Of a DNA stretch of 64,000 bases, positions 9,320 through 18,625 are shown piece after piece. The notes under the pieces are model-generated. The model saw only the letters and a list, made by a program, of their open reading frames with translations. It did not search any database and was not told where the DNA came from. The position numbers were made by a program, and so were the translations under genes. Where the stretch lies: positions 84,997 through 148,996 of the forward strand of contig CANNDC010000012.1 in NCBI GenBank assembly GCA_947503265.1. Direction: 5' to 3'. How positions within the stretch are numbered: the first letter of the stretch is position 1; every line of letters starts with the position of its first letter. Source of the DNA: an uncultured Alteromonadaceae bacterium (GTDB lineage Bacteria; Pseudomonadota; Gammaproteobacteria; Enterobacterales; Alteromonadaceae).

Positions 9320-9354
9320 GTATGTTTCTCAACTCATTGAAAACAGGACAAACA

Positions 9355-11076
9355 ATGAAACTAACTAAACTGATGATGAGCGTATTTATTGGCGGTGCCA
9401 TGATGTGCTCTACTGCTGTTTATGCAGATGAAAATGCAGCAAAAAAATGGCTGGATACTGAGTTTAACGATTCAACCCTTACTAAAGAGCAACAGTTGGA
9501 AGAGTTGAAGTGGTTTATTCAGGCAGCTAAGTCGTTTAAAGGCATGAAGATAAATGTTGCGTCAGAAACCATCGCCACACATGAATATGAATCAAAAGTG
9601 TTAGCCAAAGCCTTCAGTGAAATTACCGGCATTAATGTCACTCACGATTTAATTCAGGAAGGTGATGTGGTCGAAAAACTGCAAACACAAATGCAGTCGG
9701 GGCGGAATATATATGATGCTTACATTAACGATTCAGATTTGATTGGGACTCATTTCAGATACGGCAAAGTGGTCCCTATTTCAGATATGATAGAAGGTGA
9801 CGGAAAAGAATACACACTCCCCACTCTCGATTTGGATGATTTCATAGGATTGAGTTTTACCACAGCACCAGACGGTAAAATATATCAGCTTCCTGACCAG
9901 CAATTTGCCAACCTGTATTGGTTTAGAGCAGATTGGTTCGCCAGAGATGATTTGAAATCGCAATTTAAACAAAAATACGGCTATGAATTAGGCGTACCGG
10001 TAAATTGGTCCGCCTATGAGGATATCGCTGAGTTTTTTACCAAAGATGTTAAGAACCTAGATGGGCAAAAAGTATATGGGCATATGGACTATGGCAAAAA
10101 AGACCCGTCGTTAGGGTGGCGATTCACAGACGCTTGGTTCTCCATGGCGGGTGCGGGTGACGTTGGAATACCAAATGGTGTGCCGGTTGATGAATGGGGC
10201 ATTCGCGTTGAGGGTTGCAGGCCAGTAGGCTCAAGCGTCACACGAGGCGGAGCCACTAATGGTCCGGCTGCTGTCTATGCAACGCAAAAGTATATTGACT
10301 GGTTAAAAGCCTACGCCCCACCAGAAGCACAAGGAATGACGTTTTCTGAAGCAGGCCCAGTGCCTGCGCAAGGCAACATTGCGCAACAAATCTTTTGGTA
10401 CACCGCGTTTACCGCAAGCATGAACAGCGAAGGCCTTGCCGTTGTTAATGAAGACGGCACCCCTAAATGGCGAATGGCTCCGTCTCCTAAAGGTCCATAT
10501 TGGCAAGAAGGAATGAAATTGGGCTATCAAGATACAGGCGCTTGGACTTTTCTCAATTCTACCCCTCAAAAACAACGTTTAGCAGCTTGGCTGTATGCCC
10601 AATTTACCGTGTCTAAAACCGTATCACTGAAAAAGACCTTAGTCGGTTTAACGCCTATTCGAGAGTCAGATATTAACTCTGAGCAAATGACGGCGGCGGC
10701 GCCAAAATTAGGTGGATTAGTCGAATTTTATCGCAGTCCTGCTCGTAAGCAATGGACGCCAACGGGAACAAACGTGCCTGATTATCCTAAACTTGCACAG
10801 CTTTGGTGGAAATTCATTGCAGAAGTCGCCAGCGGCGAAAGCAGTGCACAACGAGCTCTTGATGGGCTAGCCAAAGCACAGGACCGGGTGATGACTCGCT
10901 TGCAAAGAGCGAATGTGCAAGGCGAATGTGGGCCTAAACTTAATCGGGAACGAGACGCAGAATATTGGCTAAATCAACCCGGCGCACCAAAAGCAAAACT
11001 TGCCAACGAGAAGCCTCAAGGCAAAACAGTAGCATATGAAGAGTTGCTAAAAAGTTGGCAAATTAACGAAAATTAA
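9355..11076 (+). CDS. glpV: Glycerol ABC importer periplasmic binding protein GlpV
   Basis: The solute-binding protein has 573 residues from the chosen ATG at 9355. It has a Sec signal peptide ending near AVYADE and a mature protein of the unusually large size typical of the GlpV type; most sugar-binding proteins are near 400. It is the last gene of the operon and is followed by an intrinsic terminator. The chosen start has AGGA about 6 bases upstream. In-frame alternatives further upstream overlap glpU and spoil the signal peptide. No glpK or glpD is visible, so the catabolic enzymes must be elsewhere. Confidence 0.88.
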   Translation: MKLTKLMMSVFIGGAMMCSTAVYADENAAKKWLDTEFNDSTLTKEQQLEELKWFIQAAKSFKGMKINVASETIATHEYESKVLAKAFSEITGINVTHDLIQEGDVVEKLQTQMQSGRNIYDAYINDSDLIGTHFRYGKVVPISDMIEGDGKEYTLPTLDLDDFIGLSFTTAPDGKIYQLPDQQFANLYWFRADWFARDDLKSQFKQKYGYELGVPVNWSAYEDIAEFFTKDVKNLDGQKVYGHMDYGKKDPSLGWRFTDAWFSMAGAGDVGIPNGVPVDEWGIRVEGCRPVGSSVTRGGATNGPAAVYATQKYIDWLKAYAPPEAQGMTFSEAGPVPAQGNIAQQIFWYTAFTASMNSEGLAVVNEDGTPKWRMAPSPKGPYWQEGMKLGYQDTGAWTFLNSTPQKQRLAAWLYAQFTVSKTVSLKKTLVGLTPIRESDINSEQMTAAAPKLGGLVEFYRSPARKQWTPTGTNVPDYPKLAQLWWKFIAEVASGESSAQRALDGLAKAQDRVMTRLQRANVQGECGPKLNRERDAEYWLNQPGAPKAKLANEKPQGKTVAYEELLKSWQINEN

Positions 11077-11118
11077 CTTCTTTTGTCTCCTTTTTGAAAC
11101 GTGAAACGTCTTAACATT

Positions 11119-11144
11119 GAGGGTGCGATTGCACTCTCTTTTTT
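11119..11144 (+). terminator. Intrinsic terminator after glpV
   Basis: GAGGGTGC pairs with GCACTCTC across a GATT loop (one G-T pair) and is followed by six T residues. It separates the glp operon from the YCII gene. Confidence 0.85.
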
Positions 11145-11168
11145 AGTTAACTCTTTTAAGGAAAAATA

Positions 11169-11522
11169 ATGAAAGACTATATACTTTTTTATAAAGGCGG
11201 AGATAAAGATTGGATGACCAACACCACGCCAGAGCAAATGGCAGCCACAATGGAAAAATGGGGTGAATGGATGGGAGCTTTACAAGAAAAGAACCAACTC
11301 GCCTCTGGCGGCTCCCCTTTGGATTATTCAGGCAAGCGACTCACTGCCGATGGCGTGGTAACAGACGTGTCACTATCGGAAATAAAGGAGCTAGTGACGG
11401 GTTACAGCATAGTACGAGCTAACAATATCGAAGATGCTGTCGAGATAGCCAAGGATTGCCCCATTTTTCAGTATCCTGATATTACAGTGGAAGTGCGCGA
11501 AGTGGCCAATCCTCCGGGCTAG
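11169..11522 (+). CDS. YCII/DGPF-domain protein
   Basis: The 117-residue soluble protein has the ferredoxin-like YCII fold. Visible features are MKDYILFYKGG at the start, a MEKWGEWMGAL helix, GGSPLDYSGKRL, and GYSIVRANNIEDAVEIAKDCPIF. Family members sit beside ECF42-type sigma factors in many bacteria, and such a sigma gene is the next gene here, on the opposite strand. The biochemical function of YCII proteins in this context is unknown. The start has AAGGAAAAATA upstream. It has its own terminator. Confidence 0.85.
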   Translation: MKDYILFYKGGDKDWMTNTTPEQMAATMEKWGEWMGALQEKNQLASGGSPLDYSGKRLTADGVVTDVSLSEIKELVTGYSIVRANNIEDAVEIAKDCPIFQYPDITVEVREVANPPG

Positions 11523-11549
11523 TAGGCCTATTCCTCGTTTCTAACATGC

Positions 11550-11587
11550 TTGCTCTAACTTCTTCATCGAGGTTAGAGCAATTTTTT
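11550..11587 (+). terminator. Intrinsic terminator after the YCII gene
   Basis: TTGCTCTAAC pairs perfectly with GTTAGAGCAA across a 12-base loop, followed by six T. The tail overlaps the stop codon of the converging sigma gene. Confidence 0.85.
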
Positions 11588-12851
11588 AAGTAAGCAGTCT
11601 GGTTATTTGAGCCAGCATAATTTTGTTTTCGTGCTCAGTACCCCCTATTTGCATCGCTTTTTGCGCATGAGCATACGCCTTACTCTCGACTCCTTTTTTA
11701 GCAAATAAATGCGCCAAAACCGCGTCCGGCAAATGACTAGTACTCAGCACAGTCGAACTATCACGCACCGACTCTACCTGATCAATTGCCTTAGATACGT
11801 TGCCAGCATATGCAATTGCGACAGCCTGATTAAGAATCGCAATAGGAGAGGATGTAATGCTAATCAACTGTTCGTATAAATCGACTATCAAAGGCCAATT
11901 GGTTGATTCAAAACTTTCTGCATTGCTATGTTGTTGAGCAATTCTAGCTTCCAAATAAAAACGCCCAGTACCCAATTTAGGGATTGCACTGGCATACCCT
12001 ATCAGGCGATTCCCTTTGAAAATGTCATCCTGTTTCCAACCAGCCCTATCCTGCAGATCAATGGGAACATTAGCGCCTTGAGAATCGACTCGGGAATTAA
12101 CCCTCGAAATTTGAAAAAACATTAAGGCTCGCAATCCGAAGGTATCTTGATTGGCAATAGCGTTTTCTTCAGATAGTAACTTCATCAACCCCAGCGCATC
12201 TTTACACAGCATTAGGTTTATTCTGGATTTTCCCTGACTAGCGTGAAAACCTTGATTAAACAACAAATATAAAGCCGTGTGCACGGAATCTAGCGCTCTA
12301 GGAAACGCCTTGTCTTCAGGCATGCTCAATTCGAAAGTTTGAAATTTTTGTTTTGTGCGCACTAGTCTTTTTTTAATCGTTGATGGCGATGTCAGTAGCG
12401 ATTCAGCAATAGCTTGGACACTCAGGCCGCAGAGATGTTTTAACATGAATGGCAGGCGATTCTCCGAGGTTATCTCCTTTTGGCAGCAACAAAATAACAT
12501 CCGCAATTGATCATCTTGGATCTGATCTTCAGTAAAAGCGCTTTCGAGTGTGGAGCTCGAATGCCATTCGTTCTCAGTTTGGTGTGACAAATATTCTGCG
12601 TGTTTGGATGCGGTGCTTTTTCTGCGAATCGCGTCTAATGCTTTATTCCTAGCGGCTGTGATCAACCAAGCCGAAGGGTGTTCAGGTACGCCTTTTTTTC
12701 GCCATTCTTGCCAAGCAATGGCAAAAGCGTCTTGCAACACATCTTCCGCCAATTGCAAATTGTGTGCGCCAAAAATATTCACTAAAACAGCTATCAGTCT
12801 GGGCCATTGTTGCTGTTGAATATTTGAAATCTGAGATGCCAATAAATCCAA
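11586..12851 (-). CDS. ECF42-like RNA polymerase sigma factor with long C-terminal extension
   Basis: The 421-residue protein has sigma region 2 at the N-terminus (LAEDVLQDAFAIAWQEWRKKG, then WLITAARNKALDAIRRK). A sigma-4-like segment follows (LSVQAIAESLLTSPSTIKKRLVRTK). About 230 further helical, repeat-like residues include ALYLLFNQGFHAS and LNQAVAIAYAGN. This architecture and the neighbouring YCII gene fit the ECF42 group, in which the extension rather than an anti-sigma factor is thought to control activity. The start is TTG at 12851, preceded by GAAGAA, which is weak. The two genes converge rather than share an operon. Confidence 0.87.
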   Translation of the reverse strand: MDLLASQISNIQQQQWPRLIAVLVNIFGAHNLQLAEDVLQDAFAIAWQEWRKKGVPEHPSAWLITAARNKALDAIRRKSTASKHAEYLSHQTENEWHSSSTLESAFTEDQIQDDQLRMLFCCCQKEITSENRLPFMLKHLCGLSVQAIAESLLTSPSTIKKRLVRTKQKFQTFELSMPEDKAFPRALDSVHTALYLLFNQGFHASQGKSRINLMLCKDALGLMKLLSEENAIANQDTFGLRALMFFQISRVNSRVDSQGANVPIDLQDRAGWKQDDIFKGNRLIGYASAIPKLGTGRFYLEARIAQQHSNAESFESTNWPLIVDLYEQLISITSSPIAILNQAVAIAYAGNVSKAIDQVESVRDSSTVLSTSHLPDAVLAHLFAKKGVESKAYAHAQKAMQIGGTEHENKIMLAQITRLLT

Positions 12852-13128
12852 TGTGTCTATTCTTCATTTAGGCGGTTATGTAAAAGCGTGGTTTTGAGTT
12901 TACAACATGATTTGAACAAATTTACTGCAAAGTTAGAAATATTGACGGTAATCAGCTAAAAAGCGCTTTCTACGGTGAAAAGTTGGGCTAAATTGCCTCT
13001 TGCAACGTTTAATACACATACTCAATCTAGATCGTCATTACAGAATACGACACTAAGGTCACGCCGTTGCAAAGCCATTGTGCTGAACCACGATTGAATA
13101 GTTAAAAATAGAAATGGGATAAAGAATT

Positions 13129-15216
13129 ATGTTGTACAAAAGAATAGGCTTATTGCTTATTATACCTTCAGTTGTCATGCTGAATGGATGCGAGCAGAAG
13201 CAAGAGATTTCTGTCGACAAGCAAACGACTGAAAAATCTGTTGCAGCACAGAATAAACAAGCAGAATTAGGCTCGTTTGGCATTGAATTGGATGCAAGAG
13301 ATTTATCCGTCAAACCGGGTGATGACTTTTTTAATTACGCAGGGGGCACCTGGTACAAGAACTTTGAAATGCCAGCAGATCGCACTCGATACGGTGCTTT
13401 TGATGCTCTGGCGATCAGAAGTGAAAATCAAATTCAAGCCATTATTGAGTCAATCACATCATCGAGTGAGCTTAATGAAGAAGAGCAGATGATAGCGGAT
13501 TTCTATGCTGCTTATATGGATGTAGAAACATTAAATGCGAAAGGCATTTCCCCCATTTCCGACGTGTTAGAATCTATCTCTTCAATTGAAAATAGAACTG
13601 ATTTAACCAAAGCATTTGGTAGAGCTTGGTTGGATGGCTCTTCTTCACCGATAACGGGCGGCATGTGGTTCAACCGTTTAAACCCTGACCAATACCAAAT
13701 GTCCATAGGTGTGTCTGGATTGTCGTTACCAGACCGTTCTTATTATCTAAATGACAGCGAGCGATTCGCAGATATTAGAAATGCATTTGTTGCTCACGTC
13801 GAAGAAATGTTGAATTTCGCTGGTATCGAAAATAGCAAAGAAAAAGCGGCGGCTATCTTAGCCCTTGAAACAAAAATTGCAGAAGTACAATGGCCTCGAG
13901 AAAAACGCAGAAACCGAGACCTAACCCTCAATCAATTGGAAAGAGACGCATTAAGCACAAGCTACCCTGGGTTCGATTGGGATAGCTACTTTGCACAAAC
14001 CTTATATACCATTCCTCACCTTAACGTCAGCCACCCAGAACCTATTAAGGGTGCGATTGAAATCGTTAATCAAGAACCCTTATCAGTCTGGAAGGATTAT
14101 TTGACTTATCACACCATTTCTAACCATGCCGGATTGCTCAGCCAAGAAATATTCGAAGCGAACTATCGATTTTATGGTAAGAAATTAGGTGGACAGCAAG
14201 AACCTAAAGCGCGTTGGAAAAGAGCGATCTCCGACATGTCGGGCACCCAAACCCTAGGGTTTGCCATAGGAAAAGTTTATGTCGACAGGCATTTTCCCGC
14301 GAGTTCAAAAGAACAAATGTCGGATCTGGTCAAAAATTTACGTACTGCACTTAAACAACGAATCGAAGGTCTCGATTGGATGAGCGAGGAAACCAAAGTA
14401 AATGCACTGAAAAAACTTGCTTCATTCCGGCCTAAAATTGGCTACCCAGACAAATGGCAAACTTTCGAAGGTCTAGAAATTAAACCTGATGATTTGCTTG
14501 GCAATGTTAAACGTCTAAGAGTGTTTTTCCGTGAACAAAGTGCGGCAAAAGAACTCGGTAAAACGGATCGCGAAAGATGGGCAATGGCACCACAGCGGGT
14601 CAATGCATATTACAATAGCTCGTTCAATGAAATCGTATTTCCTGCTGCGATTCTGCAACCCCCCTTCTTCGACCCCAATGCAGATCCAGCCGTTAACTAT
14701 GGTGCTATTGGCGCTGTTATCGGGCATGAAATGGGCCACGGATTTGATGATCAAGGTTCCAAGTCAGATGCTAATGGTATTCAACAAAACTGGTGGACAG
14801 ATGAAGACAGAGCGGCATTTGAAACCAAAGCCAGCATGCTAGCGGAGCAATATTCCCAATATGAACCTATTCCGGATAATTTCGTGAACGGTTTAAACAG
14901 TTTAGGGGAAAATATTGGTGACGTCGGTGGACTCGCCATGGCCTATCATGCATATAAATTGAGTTTAAACGGCAAAGAAGCCCCCGTTATCGACGGCGTG
15001 ACAGGCGATCAACGCTTCTTCCTTGCTTGGGCACAAGTTTGGCGTGAAAAACGTACTGAAGAGAGCATGCTGAACCAATTGAGGGGTGGCACGCACGCTC
15101 CTGGCCGTTATCGCGCACTGGCTCCTCGAAACCATGATGCTTGGTACGACGCATTTAACGTGCAGCCGGGAGATGCCCTTTACTTGCCTCCCGACCAGCG
15201 CGTCCGTATTTGGTAA
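13129..15216 (+). CDS. M13-family (neprilysin-like) zinc metallopeptidase, lipoprotein
   Basis: The 695-residue peptidase is probably anchored to a membrane facing the periplasm. Its lipobox is LNGC at about residue 22. The zinc motif HEMGH is near residues 532-536, the third ligand Glu lies in ENIGDVGG near 594, and NAYYNSSFNEIVFPAAIL upstream is the substrate-binding signature. The C-terminal RVRIW ending is characteristic of M13. It should cleave short peptides, consistent with a marine proteolytic lifestyle. The divergent region of 277 bp upstream shows no clear operator. Confidence 0.94.
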   Translation: MLYKRIGLLLIIPSVVMLNGCEQKQEISVDKQTTEKSVAAQNKQAELGSFGIELDARDLSVKPGDDFFNYAGGTWYKNFEMPADRTRYGAFDALAIRSENQIQAIIESITSSSELNEEEQMIADFYAAYMDVETLNAKGISPISDVLESISSIENRTDLTKAFGRAWLDGSSSPITGGMWFNRLNPDQYQMSIGVSGLSLPDRSYYLNDSERFADIRNAFVAHVEEMLNFAGIENSKEKAAAILALETKIAEVQWPREKRRNRDLTLNQLERDALSTSYPGFDWDSYFAQTLYTIPHLNVSHPEPIKGAIEIVNQEPLSVWKDYLTYHTISNHAGLLSQEIFEANYRFYGKKLGGQQEPKARWKRAISDMSGTQTLGFAIGKVYVDRHFPASSKEQMSDLVKNLRTALKQRIEGLDWMSEETKVNALKKLASFRPKIGYPDKWQTFEGLEIKPDDLLGNVKRLRVFFREQSAAKELGKTDRERWAMAPQRVNAYYNSSFNEIVFPAAILQPPFFDPNADPAVNYGAIGAVIGHEMGHGFDDQGSKSDANGIQQNWWTDEDRAAFETKASMLAEQYSQYEPIPDNFVNGLNSLGENIGDVGGLAMAYHAYKLSLNGKEAPVIDGVTGDQRFFLAWAQVWREKRTEESMLNQLRGGTHAPGRYRALAPRNHDAWYDAFNVQPGDALYLPPDQRVRIW

Positions 15217-15220
15217 GGAG

Positions 15221-15745
15221 CTAATCTTCCGCAGAATCGTGTTGATTCTTCATTGGTGCGTTCTTCGCGAGGGTATTGAGCATTAGGCTCTCTACCCTCT
15301 TTTTACTTTGGACTATTAACTGCTTATTGCCACCCAAATCAATCGCGCGATCATAGTGGTAAATCGCTTCAGCAAAGCTATTCCTTTTAGTTAATATCTG
15401 TGCAAGGGCAATGTGGGTGGAAGCGTGTTTAGATGAGATATTAAGCGCATAACGAAAATCATTTTCCGCTTTTTCTGTGTGACCTTTATACGCGTTAATG
15501 AGACCACGATTATGAAATACACCAGCCTTTAATTTTCTGGGAGCCCAGGGATTAGTAATGACGCGATCACAAGATCGTGTAGATAACGTCTTGGCAGCCA
15601 CATTTTGATGAATTAATTCAGTTTGTTTGAAACATCGTTGTTGATCAATGTTAATGTCAGCAACGGACAATCCAAAGTTCACTGCATTTGCTGAAGTCGT
15701 AAATAATAAGATAGTAGGTAAAATTAATACGCTTGATACTTTCAT
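15221..15745 (-). CDS. Exported TPR-repeat protein
   Basis: The 174-residue protein has a signal peptide (MKVSSVLILPTILLF to ANAV) followed by two or three TPR-like units: GVFHNRGLINAYKGHTEKA, THIALAQILTKRNSFAEAI and YHYDRAIDLGG. I start at the ATG at 15745, which has GGAG about 8 bases upstream; a TTG four codons earlier overlaps that Shine-Dalgarno. It converges with the M13 peptidase gene with only 4 bp between stops. Cys residues near 40 and 60 of the mature part could form a disulfide. Function unknown; probably a scaffold. Confidence 0.75.
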   Translation of the reverse strand: MKVSSVLILPTILLFTTSANAVNFGLSVADINIDQQRCFKQTELIHQNVAAKTLSTRSCDRVITNPWAPRKLKAGVFHNRGLINAYKGHTEKAENDFRYALNISSKHASTHIALAQILTKRNSFAEAIYHYDRAIDLGGNKQLIVQSKKRVESLMLNTLAKNAPMKNQHDSAED

Positions 15746-15950
15746 GTTTTTCTCCAATAGAGGTTCAATTAGATTGCAGAAAAACTATATCCCTCGATAA
15801 AAATTGCGCGCGCGAATACGCGCAAAACCATTAACCGAACGTTCGTTCAAAAGAAATGCGTTTAGTCGAACCTTTATTCAATGGCAATAAAACTGAAATC
15901 ATGACATAAATTGACCATGAAATTTTACCTACTTCTGAATCGCTAACTTA

Positions 15951-17096
15951 ATGAAAAATTTTGCTCGAGAAAACCCGATTTTCGACTACATATTTAACTT
16001 TTACGATGTAATGGTAATGATGAGTGCTGTTATGGCAGTGCTGTTAATTATTCCATTGCTATTAAAACGCGAAAAACATGCAAGCGATTATTGGCTTTCG
16101 GCATTCTTGTTTAGTCAAGGAGCCACATCTTTGAATATTATTTTTCTCTACAACGAAACCCTCGGTCCACTGACTTTCGAAACATTATTTCCGTTTCACT
16201 ATACCTTTTTGCGTATTCTATATGGCGTACAGGGCTTTTTACTGCTTTGTTATGTCAAAGCAATGATGGGCGAAAAAAATCGCATAGTCACCAAAATAAC
16301 TACAGGTGCATGCTTGATTTTCATTGTTTTAATGGTAGTGGAAATTTCGATAACTCTTCGCTTTCCTAAAGTTCCAGTACAAGTTTTATTGGGTTCCATA
16401 TTTTTCCAGATCTTATCTATTATCTTAGGCATCTATGCGCTTTATCGATTACGCTTGTACGATAAAAAAATCCGGCATAATTATTCGAATATTGAACAAG
16501 TCAAGCTCAAGTGGCTTTGGTTCACTGCACTAGGATTTGTTTGTGTCTGGGGCTTGGTATTGAGTAGCTCTGTTATAGGTGCATTTGGTTTCTACAATTT
16601 CGCTATTCAACTGGGTACTATTGCAAATTTGCCACCTGTTTTTCTAATGAGTGCAATGGTAATTTACGGCCAAAGCCTTCCTATCAATGCTACCCTATTC
16701 GACCCAGATCAGCCTGATCACGCCAATAGCAAGGCGGAAGAATCGATTGTGATAGCAACTAGCGAACAACAAGCACAAATCGAAGATTTAATGTTAAGAG
16801 TTAAGATCTATCAAGACCCAGAATTAAGGCTTGAAGGACTCGCAGATAGTTTAGATATCTCTCCAAGAACCGTTTCCTCATTGCTAAACGGTTACTATCA
16901 GAAAAATTTCTATGACTTCATTAACTTCTATCGCGTTAAGGATGCTCAGCAACAGTTAGAAGATCCCAACAACAAATCAAAAACTATTCAACGTGTTTTT
17001 GAAGATGCCGGTTTCAATAGTAAAACCACGTTTAATACCTTGTTTAAAAAAATTACTGGTAAGACCCCTACTGAATATCGCAGTCAGCCGAGCTAA
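15951..17096 (+). CDS. AraC-family transcriptional regulator with N-terminal multi-pass membrane domain
   Basis: In this 381-residue regulator, roughly residues 1-240 form about seven transmembrane helices. The last 100 residues are an AraC/XylS helix-turn-helix domain (LEGLADSLDISPRTVSSLLN, FYDFINFYRVKDAQQQL, VFEDAGFNSKTTFNTLFKKITGKTPTEYR). This membrane-bound AraC type is common in marine Alteromonadales and Bacteroidetes. It would sense a signal in the membrane and bind DNA nearby. The downstream M20 hydrolase gene (+) is a plausible target, 180 bp away. No Shine-Dalgarno is obvious before the ATG. Confidence 0.87.
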   Translation: MKNFARENPIFDYIFNFYDVMVMMSAVMAVLLIIPLLLKREKHASDYWLSAFLFSQGATSLNIIFLYNETLGPLTFETLFPFHYTFLRILYGVQGFLLLCYVKAMMGEKNRIVTKITTGACLIFIVLMVVEISITLRFPKVPVQVLLGSIFFQILSIILGIYALYRLRLYDKKIRHNYSNIEQVKLKWLWFTALGFVCVWGLVLSSSVIGAFGFYNFAIQLGTIANLPPVFLMSAMVIYGQSLPINATLFDPDQPDHANSKAEESIVIATSEQQAQIEDLMLRVKIYQDPELRLEGLADSLDISPRTVSSLLNGYYQKNFYDFINFYRVKDAQQQLEDPNNKSKTIQRVFEDAGFNSKTTFNTLFKKITGKTPTEYRSQPS

Positions 17097-17279
17097 GCGG
17101 TATTGGAATTGACCCACATAAATGGATTTATATATATCTGTGGAAAACCAGCACATCTTAGGAACCAAATACTCGGCGCATTCGATAAAGCAATGTCTAA
17201 CTTGAGTTGAATCCTTTTCTTTTCGTTTTGGTTTTCTGTTAAGGTTTTAGCTCAAACCACTAACTATAAGATCAAAGTG

Positions 17280-18605
17280 ATGAAATTATCTATCCTGTTT
17301 ATCTGTATTTCAGTTTTCTCATTCTCGCTTGCCCAAGCAAGAAGCGACATCGATAGTGCCATTCAGAAAGACTATCAACAACATCTCAAACCCTTGTTTG
17401 TGCATTTTCATCAAAACCCTGAATTATCAATGGGTGAAGTCAAAACAGCTGCCCGTATTGCAAAGGAATTAAAAGCCCTCGGATTCACTGTTCATGAGGG
17501 TATCGGTAAAACGGGAATAGTTGCCCTAATGAAAAATGGTAAAGGACCCACTGTGATGATGAGAGCAGATATGGATGGGCTTCCAGTGAAAGAAGATAGC
17601 GGCTTGGTCTATGCTTCCACGGCAGAGCAAGTGGACCCTATTACCAATGAGCTGTTTCCCGTAATGCATGCTTGTGGACATGATGTACACATTACTGGCC
17701 TTGTTGGCACAGCCCGCTACATGCAAGCAAACAAGTCAGATTGGTCTGGTACACTTATGTTGATTGCCCAACCCGCTGAAGAGCGCATTATGGGCGCAAG
17801 AAAAATGATGCAAGAGAATATTTATGAGCGATTCGGTAAGCCTGATTATGCCTTAGCCTTGCATGTCTCTGCGGGTTTAGAAGTGGGAAAAGTGAACGTG
17901 GTTTCTGGCGCGCTAACCGCTGGCTCCAACAGCGTTGATATCATAGTTCATGGAGTTGGCGCTCATGGTGCCTCTCCTCACAAGGGCAAAGATCCAATCG
18001 TATTAGGTTCGCAAATAGTGTTGGCGCTGCAAACACTTGTAAGTCGAGAACTGGGCCCAAAAGAGCCAGGGGTGGTAACGGTAGGCGCTTTTAATAGTGG
18101 TTTTAAACACAATATCATTTCAGATAAAGCGCATTTGCAACTCACAGTTCGTAACGCCAGTATTGAAACACGCGACAAACTGCTAAATGGCATTAGACGC
18201 ATAGCAGAAAATATGGGGCGGGTAGCCGGCTTACCGGTAGACAAATTGCCTGAAGTTATTGTCTCGGTAGATGAAGGAACGCCCCCACAAATCAACGATG
18301 CAGAGCTAACAGCAAGGCTGGATGCTAACTGGAAAGCTAAACTCGGTGAAGAACAAGTAGTGTCGAAGCGCCCCGATGGAATGGGAGCAGAAGACTTCCC
18401 TTATTTCGTCACAGATCAAGGGATCCCGAGTTTGTATTGGTCTATTGGTGGCACGCCGAAAGCAGATATGGAAGCAGAGAAAAATGGTGGCCCAGCTGTG
18501 CCCTCACACCACTCACCTTTCTTCAAAGTTGACGCTGATGGGTCTGTTCCTTTTGCAGTTGAAACCACAGTATTGGCATTGCTGGAATTAATGGGAAACA
18601 AATAG
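17280..18605 (+). CDS. Exported M20-family amidohydrolase (amino-acid amide/N-acyl hydrolase type)
   Basis: The 441-residue zinc hydrolase of the M20D group (hippurate, N-acetyl-amino-acid or IAA-conjugate hydrolases) has a signal peptide ending near AQARSD. Visible motifs are RADMDGLPV, the metal-binding HACGHDVH near residue 130, PAEER near 167, and GAHGASPHKGKDP of the dimerisation domain. The ATG at 17280 is preferred over a GTG one codon earlier. Export to the periplasm suggests it releases amino acids from N-acyl conjugates outside the cytoplasm (inference). It converges with the next gene, 20 bp between stops. Confidence 0.9.
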   Translation: MKLSILFICISVFSFSLAQARSDIDSAIQKDYQQHLKPLFVHFHQNPELSMGEVKTAARIAKELKALGFTVHEGIGKTGIVALMKNGKGPTVMMRADMDGLPVKEDSGLVYASTAEQVDPITNELFPVMHACGHDVHITGLVGTARYMQANKSDWSGTLMLIAQPAEERIMGARKMMQENIYERFGKPDYALALHVSAGLEVGKVNVVSGALTAGSNSVDIIVHGVGAHGASPHKGKDPIVLGSQIVLALQTLVSRELGPKEPGVVTVGAFNSGFKHNIISDKAHLQLTVRNASIETRDKLLNGIRRIAENMGRVAGLPVDKLPEVIVSVDEGTPPQINDAELTARLDANWKAKLGEEQVVSKRPDGMGAEDFPYFVTDQGIPSLYWSIGGTPKADMEAEKNGGPAVPSHHSPFFKVDADGSVPFAVETTVLALLELMGNK

Positions 18606-18625
18606 ACGTTTCCCGTTTTCAATCG

